Shown in pieces: positions 58,560-64,000 of a stretch of DNA of 64,000 nucleotides. The notes beneath the pieces were generated by a model. It searched no databases. It was not told where the DNA came from and saw nothing but the letters and a program-made list of their open reading frames with translations. The position numbers and the translations under genes are program-made. Source of the DNA: Armatimonadota bacterium (GTDB lineage: Bacteria; Armatimonadota; Zipacnadia; UBA1398; JAKPQA01); the NCBI GenBank assembly GCA_029547025.1, contig JAKPQA010000124.1, positions 1 through 64,000 on the forward strand, in the 5' to 3' direction. Position 1 is the first letter of the stretch, and every line of letters starts with the position of its first letter.

Positions 58560-61346
58560 TCACTGGGCCTCTCGGGCCGCCGCGGCCACCTCGTCGTCGG
58601 TGAGCGCGCGGGCGTAGAGGGCGAAGTCGTCCATGCAACCGACGAAGCATTCGCTGGCACCCGTGTACAGCGGGTTACCGCCGATGGCGAACTCGACCGA
58701 TGAGGAGTAGATCTGCCACGGCACATCGCACGACTGCGCCCAGGCGCCGTTGATGTAGAGGCTCAGCTTGGTGCCACGCTTCACGGCAGCCACATGGGTC
58801 CACTCGCCCAGCGTCATCGGCGCGGCCGGCGTGCCGTAGAGCCCGCCAGCCTCGATGCGTGCCACGAGGCCGTCAACGGTCAGCGCCACGCGGAGCGGAT
58901 CATCCATACCCCTCGACCAAGCCGAGCAGAGCTGCGCCAGCGGCCGCGGCTGCTCGTCGGGCCGAACCCAGACGGTGAATGAGTAGTCGGTCTCTGGGAA
59001 GTAGGGCAGTTGGTAGACGGCCATGCTCCAGTCGCCTGAGAAGCGGAGCGCGCCACTGGGTCTGCCGTGGCGATCGGCCGCCGGCTCGATGCCTTGGGTG
59101 CGCGCCAGCCTGCCGAAGCTGGGTGTGGCGTCGCCATCGAGCGGCGAGGCGACCATGAGCTCGCCGGGGCCGAGCTTCTCGAGCTCGAGCCTCTCCGCTA
59201 GGGTGTTGGCCACCGCTGGATCCACCGTGAAGCTCCGTGCCCCGCCACTGTGAGCCATCTCGCCGGCGGGGTTCGTGGCGACCACGCGCCAGTAGTAGGT
59301 TCCCGGCTGCAGGCCGGCTTCGAGGACGAAGCGCCCGCGGGTGAGCTTGGCCTCGTCGACGACCGGGTCGGTGAAGGCGGCATCGCGGGAGACGGTGAGG
59401 CGGAAGGTGCGGTCGTGCGGCCCGGGCTGCGCGGTCCACTCGAACAGCGTCGGCCCGGTGGCGATGGTCTCTCCCGGACGCGGGCGCGAGAGGCAGAAGG
59501 GGGCCGGTAGCCCGTTGGTAGCGGGTAGCCATGTGCGGTAGTCGGTGCCGTTCGCGCCGGCCGAAGCGAAGTCGCATAGCACCACGGGTTCGCCGCCGGC
59601 TGCCGTACACCTGAACGCCACCATGGGCGGGAAGTGAGCCTCCACCCTGGCCGGCTCGAGGTCCAGCTTCGCGAGATCGAGCGTCGGTGTCTTCGGCACG
59701 TCGATCGCGTTGTACTTTTGATCATAGGCCAGCAGCAGCGGGCCCCGGTAGATGACCGCATGGCCCGAGCGGGCGAGCTCACCCGACCAGGTGCGGACGG
59801 TCATGTCGAGGTCGAGCTCGATGCGGTCGCCGTCGCGCCACGCGCGATCGAGGGTCAGGTAGGTGCCCGGTGACACGGTGTCGATGGCGCGGCCGTCGAC
59901 GGTCGCCGAGGCGTGTGCCGTCCATGCCGGGATCCGCAAGCGCAGGGGGAAGCGGGCAGGCTCCTCGAGGCCGACCGTGATGTGTATGGTTCCCTCGGCG
60001 GGGTACTTCGTGTCCTGCGCCAGAGACAGCCGGCCGATGCCGGGCAGCTCGGCCACCAGCGTTCCCGGGCCATAGTAGTTGAGCAGCGGCCCGGCGGCGT
60101 CGGCCATGAGGCCCCATTCAGAGATCATCCCGATGCCGCGGGGCGCGTTGGCGGAACAGCAGTTGAGTTCGGGCGTCCCGAATCGCGCCTGGAACACGAT
60201 GTGGTGCGCCGAGGCCTGGCGGACCCCATCGAGCGGCGTGTCATAGGTCCACCAGCGGCCCGAGGGATGCTGCGAGCCGAGGATGCTGTTCCACGTCGAC
60301 AGCTCGAGCTCATCGGCCACCTTCGGGTCGGCAGTCAGCTTCAGCATGTCGACCGTGATGGCGGCCCATGCCGTGGTGCAGCACGTCTCGATGGCACCGA
60401 GGCTGTAGGGATTCCCGACGGACTGCTCGTTGGTCGAATAGGCGCCGCTCGGATGGCGGTCGTGGTTCACGATACTCGTCCAGTGCTGCTCGAAGGCGCG
60501 GCGATAGGGCTCATCGCCGGTGATGCGGTAGAGCTCCACCAGCCCCTGGAGATCGTGCAGACTCTCCCACCGTGGCCTGGGCGTCCGGTGGAAGTCGATG
60601 CCATCGAGGCCGGTGCGGAAGTAGTCGCCGGCGCCAGGCTTCTGCCAGTCTTCCTCGATCTGACGCATCATCCGCAGATAGCGGTCATCGCCCGTGTGCC
60701 GATAGAGCCGGCCGAGCGATGTGATGACCGCCATGTTCATCTCGTAGGAGCCGGCGTCGTAGACGCGCCTGCCGGTGTCGAGAAAGGTGTTGCAGATGAG
60801 GTCGCCGGCGCGCATGGCGCAACCCAGAGCCTCGGCATCGCCGGTGTCCTCATGCCACATCAGCAGTGCCAGCATGGCGTGGTAGTGGCCCCAGAGGTCC
60901 CACTGGCCCAAGAGGCGATCGGCCCTGCGGAATGGGCCGAGGTAGCCATCGTCGGCTTGGGTCGCGATGAGGTCCCGGAGGACCGAGGCGATGTAGGGCT
61001 TCAGGCGGCCGTCGGTGGTCATCCGGCACGCCTGGATGGCCGAGATGAGGTACTTCCCCACGAACTCGCCGGCCCACGGCACCAGGTCGGGCACGGGCTC
61101 TCGGTCGCGCCGACGGAACATCTCGAGCATGCCCGGGTTGGCTTCAGGCGCTCGCAGCAGCCAGTTGTCGATGTTCGCCCGCACGCGCTCGCCCATGGGC
61201 CCGGCGAGATCGAGGCGAACGCCGTGGATCTGGTCGCAGCGCAGCGCGCCGGCCTCGCGGGGGCCGCCGGCAGCCGTGGCGGGACCGATCTGGCCGAGCA
61301 CGGCGAAGGCGAGGGGGACCACGGGCGCGAGAGGTTTCGGTGGCAT
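58560..61346 (-). CDS. secreted GH127-like beta-L-arabinofuranosidase with C-terminal LamG domain
   Basis: ATG 61346 (GGAGG six bases upstream) gives 928 residues with a signal peptide (about 1-26). The GH127-type alpha/alpha barrel spans about 35-520. The zinc/thiolate active site is recognisable: Glu320-Thr-Cys322 in GAIETCC and the Cys396-Cys397 pair in LNCCSANAPRG, matching the E-x-C and CC pattern of HypBA1. A fibronectin-like region (about 660-735) and a LamG-type domain (about 770-925) follow. GH127 enzymes release beta-L-arabinofuranose from plant glycans. The LamG addition probably binds polysaccharide. It is transcribed with GH36 and cobO, with a 173-base gap before GH36. Confidence 0.88.
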   Translation of the reverse strand: MPPKPLAPVVPLAFAVLGQIGPATAAGGPREAGALRCDQIHGVRLDLAGPMGERVRANIDNWLLRAPEANPGMLEMFRRRDREPVPDLVPWAGEFVGKYLISAIQACRMTTDGRLKPYIASVLRDLIATQADDGYLGPFRRADRLLGQWDLWGHYHAMLALLMWHEDTGDAEALGCAMRAGDLICNTFLDTGRRVYDAGSYEMNMAVITSLGRLYRHTGDDRYLRMMRQIEEDWQKPGAGDYFRTGLDGIDFHRTPRPRWESLHDLQGLVELYRITGDEPYRRAFEQHWTSIVNHDRHPSGAYSTNEQSVGNPYSLGAIETCCTTAWAAITVDMLKLTADPKVADELELSTWNSILGSQHPSGRWWTYDTPLDGVRQASAHHIVFQARFGTPELNCCSANAPRGIGMISEWGLMADAAGPLLNYYGPGTLVAELPGIGRLSLAQDTKYPAEGTIHITVGLEEPARFPLRLRIPAWTAHASATVDGRAIDTVSPGTYLTLDRAWRDGDRIELDLDMTVRTWSGELARSGHAVIYRGPLLLAYDQKYNAIDVPKTPTLDLAKLDLEPARVEAHFPPMVAFRCTAAGGEPVVLCDFASAGANGTDYRTWLPATNGLPAPFCLSRPRPGETIATGPTLFEWTAQPGPHDRTFRLTVSRDAAFTDPVVDEAKLTRGRFVLEAGLQPGTYYWRVVATNPAGEMAHSGGARSFTVDPAVANTLAERLELEKLGPGELMVASPLDGDATPSFGRLARTQGIEPAADRHGRPSGALRFSGDWSMAVYQLPYFPETDYSFTVWVRPDEQPRPLAQLCSAWSRGMDDPLRVALTVDGLVARIEAGGLYGTPAAPMTLGEWTHVAAVKRGTKLSLYINGAWAQSCDVPWQIYSSSVEFAIGGNPLYTGASECFVGCMDDFALYARALTDDEVAAAAREAQ

Positions 61347-61619
61347 GTGGGACCTCCAGGGTGAGCCTGCGGAGGTGGGGATTCGGTGAAGGGCCGAGGC
61401 CGGCCTCCCCGCCCTCGGCAGAGCCCTGCCTGGCGCCGCCCCGCGGCTCCCGAGCGTTGGCGTGATCGGGCCGTACACCGCACTGACCCGTCTTCTGGAG
61501 AGGCCGAACAGGGGTGCGGCCGAAGGGGGCATGATCCGGGCACATGGGTAACACGATGGAGGCTTCGTCTGAGGAGGCGCGGTCAACGCTCCTCCGGGGC
61601 TCCCGCCGCCCGGTCGCGC

Positions 61620-62987
61620 CTATGGACGGTCAAGCTCCGCACCTCTGCCGGCCTCGTACTCGTCGAGCTTCGGTGAGCCGAGGCGGTACCCGTCGGCGGC
61701 GGGCTCGTAACGGAATGGCTCGTCGGTGTAGGGATCGTCGGGCAGTGCGTCGGTGAGCTCGGGAGCCAGCCGGGCCAGTGCCGTCGGATAGTGCCCATAC
61801 CGGGCCCTGAAGGCGGCGAGGTAGGCGGTGGTCTCTTCGATGGCCAGGCGGGCACGGGCGGCGAGGTCGGTCTCCCGGGCTTCATTGAGGGGGGCGAGAA
61901 CGGCACGGGCGAACCAGTCGCCTCGGGCGGTCAGATCGAGCTGGGTCCGCTCCCACAGGCGAGCCCAGGATCGGCTGCCGTAGGGCGGCCGGGCGGCATG
62001 AGCCAGGCGGGCCATGCGATCCTCGAGCCACTCGGTCGAGTCCGCAGGATCCCATGCGAGGAACCGGACCGGAGAGGGCGCCGTCCCGGCGGCACCGAGC
62101 CCGGCGACTCGCCAGGCATGGGCGTGACCAGGAAGTGCCTCGGGTCCTCGGCTGCACAGGTCGGCCGCCGTCACGACGCTGGTGCGGAACTCGAACTGGA
62201 TCGCCCTGCCCAGCGGCCACTTGCGGGTGCGGAGTGCGCGAAGGGCGCGGGCGTGACGAAGGCAGTCGTCGGCTCCGAGCCTCGCTTCGCGGAGCACGTC
62301 TCGGGCGGGCGGGTGGACGATGGCGATGCATGCATTGCCCACGAGGAAGTCCTCGAGGGAGCCGTGGCGCGGGATGTTCACTGCCATGGCGTAGGCATCG
62401 CGCGCCGCGCTCAGCGCCTCGGCGCTGCGGCCCTGGCTGGAGAGATATCGGACGCGGGCTGCCTCGAGGCGTGCCAGAACGGGGAAAGCCCTCATGCCGG
62501 GCGGGGGCTCGGGCCCGGGGAGTGAGGGAGACACATAAGGCCAGCCCGCCGCACGGCGCACCAGCGCGAAAGCGCCGGCGCCGGCTTCGAGCACCGGTCT
62601 GGCATCAGCGGCAGGGCGGCTGCCGACGCGCACCGCGTCGATCACGTTCGCCCACGGGCCCGTGGCCGCGTCGGGACGGCTCTCCCGGGTGGCGGCGTCC
62701 GTCGGCGGGGGCAAGGCCCTCAGCACGTGCTCCAGCTCCAGCGCGGCTTGCTGATAGAGGTGCCAGCCGTTGTCGGCGACGGGCGGCTTGGTGAGATCAG
62801 GCACCCTCCAGCGTGCTTCGTCGATCCACCCGCAGGGCGTGTGGACACCATAGACGGGAAAGAGCGCGGCACGGGCGCCAAGGATCACGAAGGCCAGAAA
62901 CCCGGCGCACCGCCCCAAGCGGCCGCAGAGCCGGTGCCTCCGGCCAGGGCAGAAGCAGTACGAGGCCGACGGGCGGACGGAGCTCAT
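61620..62987 (-). CDS. membrane-anchored protein of unknown function
   Basis: ATG 62987, with GGGAGG eight bases upstream, gives 455 residues. One hydrophobic segment near 20-42 should anchor it, with the rest outside. The body (about 60-390) is Ala/Arg-rich and mostly helical, with TPR-like spacing but no clear repeat. The C-terminus (about 400-445) has a GHYPTALARLAPELT segment, then DDPYTDEPFRYEP and a Gly-Ser-Pro ending; it resembles the C-terminal part of GspG-like pseudopilins, a feature of some large Planctomycete-type proteins. I do not know its function. It is upstream of the GH127-like gene on the same strand, 273 bases away. Confidence 0.75.
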   Translation of the reverse strand: MSSVRPSASYCFCPGRRHRLCGRLGRCAGFLAFVILGARAALFPVYGVHTPCGWIDEARWRVPDLTKPPVADNGWHLYQQAALELEHVLRALPPPTDAATRESRPDAATGPWANVIDAVRVGSRPAADARPVLEAGAGAFALVRRAAGWPYVSPSLPGPEPPPGMRAFPVLARLEAARVRYLSSQGRSAEALSAARDAYAMAVNIPRHGSLEDFLVGNACIAIVHPPARDVLREARLGADDCLRHARALRALRTRKWPLGRAIQFEFRTSVVTAADLCSRGPEALPGHAHAWRVAGLGAAGTAPSPVRFLAWDPADSTEWLEDRMARLAHAARPPYGSRSWARLWERTQLDLTARGDWFARAVLAPLNEARETDLAARARLAIEETTAYLAAFRARYGHYPTALARLAPELTDALPDDPYTDEPFRYEPAADGYRLGSPKLDEYEAGRGAELDRP

Positions 62988-63326
62988 TCTGGCCACCTCC
63001 CATAAGCCATTGGTACCGGCTTCGGCGCGCGTTGGTGGGGGAAGGAGGGGCGCGGCGGCGGACCGGGCCGACGGCGAGGTGCGGCGCGCTGGCTGCGGCA
63101 TGCATGGCTGTCCTGTCGCTGTTCACGGCTCGTGCTCCTTGCCTGCCCAGCGGCCTGCTTCGTATTGACTAGGACGGTCTCGCGACGCGAAGGGGTTGCA
63201 GTGGCCACGCGATGGCGCCAGCTCTGATGCGTGCGACTGCTCCGTACGTTACAGCCACGGGCTGGCGGAGGCTGATACACTACGGAGGCACACCGTGCTT
63301 CACGAATGGCGGGGGGACTTGGAGCG
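62988..63326. other. 339-bp divergent intergenic region
   Basis: The region separates the minus-strand membrane protein from the plus-strand partial gene and should hold promoters for both. The best candidate is an extended -10 element TGATACACT (63273-63281), 46 bases before ATG 63327, without a convincing -35. Nothing else is recognised. Confidence 0.35.
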
Positions 63327-64000
63327 ATGACGACCCGATGGATACTCACGGCTGCCGCGCTGGCAGCGGGCACCGCCACAGCCGAAGCGGGGTCGTTCAC
63401 GCTGGTGCGCGACGGGAGGCCGGCCGCCACCATCGTGCTCTCGACCCAGCCGAGTCGCGCCGCCGAGTTCGCCGCCCGGGAGCTGCAAGCCCACGTCCGA
63501 ATGATGACCGGGGTCGAGCTGCCGATCGTCTCCGAGGGCGCGACGGTCGAGGGAGCGCGGATCCTGGTGGGCGAAAGCGCGGCGACACGCAGGCTCGGCC
63601 TCCGTGGAGACAGCTTCGCGTCGCAGGAGTATCTGGTGGGCTACCGGGACCATGATCTGATACTCATCGGGCGCGACGCGCCGACGGCGCCGGTACCGGC
63701 GAAGTGGGTGGAGGCGCCGCTAGGTAAGTGTTTGGAGTTCGACGGCCAGGATGACGTGCTCGTCTTCCCGGAGCCGGGCTTCTCGGATGAGGCTGGGACG
63801 CTGGAGGCCCGGGTGTGGCTGCCGGCGGAGGCGCCGAAGGCGCACGGCACGATCCTCCGTCTGGATGGCGCAGACCCGTGGACGTATCACATCGTCCAGC
63901 GCGACGCGGGCACCAGCGTCATCTCCTACACGGTATACGATGGGACGAACGGCGCTGCGGTGGTCTCGAGGCCGCTGGAGGAGGGTTGGCACCACGTCGC
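63327..64000 (+). CDS. secreted carbohydrate-active protein with LamG domain (partial, runs off the window)
   Basis: ATG 63327 opens a frame that stays open to the end of the window, giving the first 224 residues. A signal peptide covers about 1-21 (MTTRWILTAAALAAG, ending near AEA). Residues about 25-105 resemble the N-terminal accessory domain of alpha-glucuronidases and related GH20b/GH67N-like folds: ATIVLSTQPSRAAEFAAREL then ARILVGES. From about 130 a LamG/concanavalin-like domain begins (CLEFDGQDDVLVFPEPGF) with a typical TLEARVWLP strand and a GWHHVA strand at the end. The catalytic part, if any, lies beyond the window. It faces the other CAZyme genes divergently. Confidence 0.85.
   Translation, partial: MTTRWILTAAALAAGTATAEAGSFTLVRDGRPAATIVLSTQPSRAAEFAARELQAHVRMMTGVELPIVSEGATVEGARILVGESAATRRLGLRGDSFASQEYLVGYRDHDLILIGRDAPTAPVPAKWVEAPLGKCLEFDGQDDVLVFPEPGFSDEAGTLEARVWLPAEAPKAHGTILRLDGADPWTYHIVQRDAGTSVISYTVYDGTNGAAVVSRPLEEGWHHV

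Overview
The window is visibly GC-rich, densely coded bacterial DNA. Many genes start with GTG or TTG behind strong Shine-Dalgarno sequences. No rRNA, tRNA, CRISPR array, transposase or phage gene was seen. The gene set suggests a motile, polysaccharide-degrading bacterium. The flagellar and chemotaxis genes are of the Firmicutes/Thermotogae/Synergistes style (FliY with a CheC-like domain, FlbD, CheC/CheD/CheX, a YvyF-like zinc protein and the short operon protein between FlgD and FlgE). They sit beside secreted glycosidases of kinds common in Armatimonadota and Planctomycetes (DUF4091-like, NPCBM-GH36, GH127-like plus LamG). An Armatimonadota-like lineage is my best inference; no phylogenetic marker was compared.

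Layout. (1) 1-5.8 kb: a secreted six-hairpin-type protein, then ribosomal protein bL9, the RNA ligase RtcB and a membrane protein. (2) 5.8-9.3 kb, minus strand: a compact run of vWA protein, FHA protein, adenine/cytosine-type DNA methyltransferase with permuted motif order, and HAD phosphatase. (3) 9.5-15.2 kb: an outer-membrane-type protein with a clear terminator, a decayed TPR gene, a lipoprotein metallophosphatase, a block of intergenic hairpins, a copper-amine-oxidase-N-like protein and an unusual membrane histidine kinase. (4) 15.7-22.9 kb: FlgN-like protein, CheC, CheD, YvyF-like protein, an HDOD protein, CheB, CheR, CheY, CheX and a J-domain/CheW fusion. (5) 23.2-48.6 kb: flagellar basal body, rod, hook, switch and export genes in nearly unbroken order, flgB to flhG. 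(6) 48.7-64 kb: carbohydrate-active genes on both strands (DUF4091-like, esterase, sugar isomerase, F5/8-type protein, GH36, GH127-like, an unknown membrane protein and a partial LamG protein), with a cobalamin adenosyltransferase between them.

How it works together. The flagellar block encodes the MS ring (FliF), rotor (FliG/M/Y), export gate (FliP/Q/R, FlhA/B), export ATPase (FliH/I/J), proximal rod, hook and hook-length control, with FlhF/FlhG for placement. Stators (MotA/B), filament, hook-associated proteins, P/L rings, distal rod proteins and the flagellar sigma factor are not in the window. Chemotaxis adaptation and phosphatase proteins are present, but CheA, a receptor and a free-standing CheW are not. 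The CAZyme block looks like secreted degradation of an arabinose/galactose-containing plant polymer, but it has no transporter or regulator here.

Most notable: the J-domain/CheW fusion, a FliY with two internal copies of the FliM/FliY-type CheY-binding motif, the vWA-FHA-methyltransferase-HAD run, the structured leader ahead of flgB, the hairpin block at 12.2 kb and a 135-bp inverted repeat at 53.5 kb.
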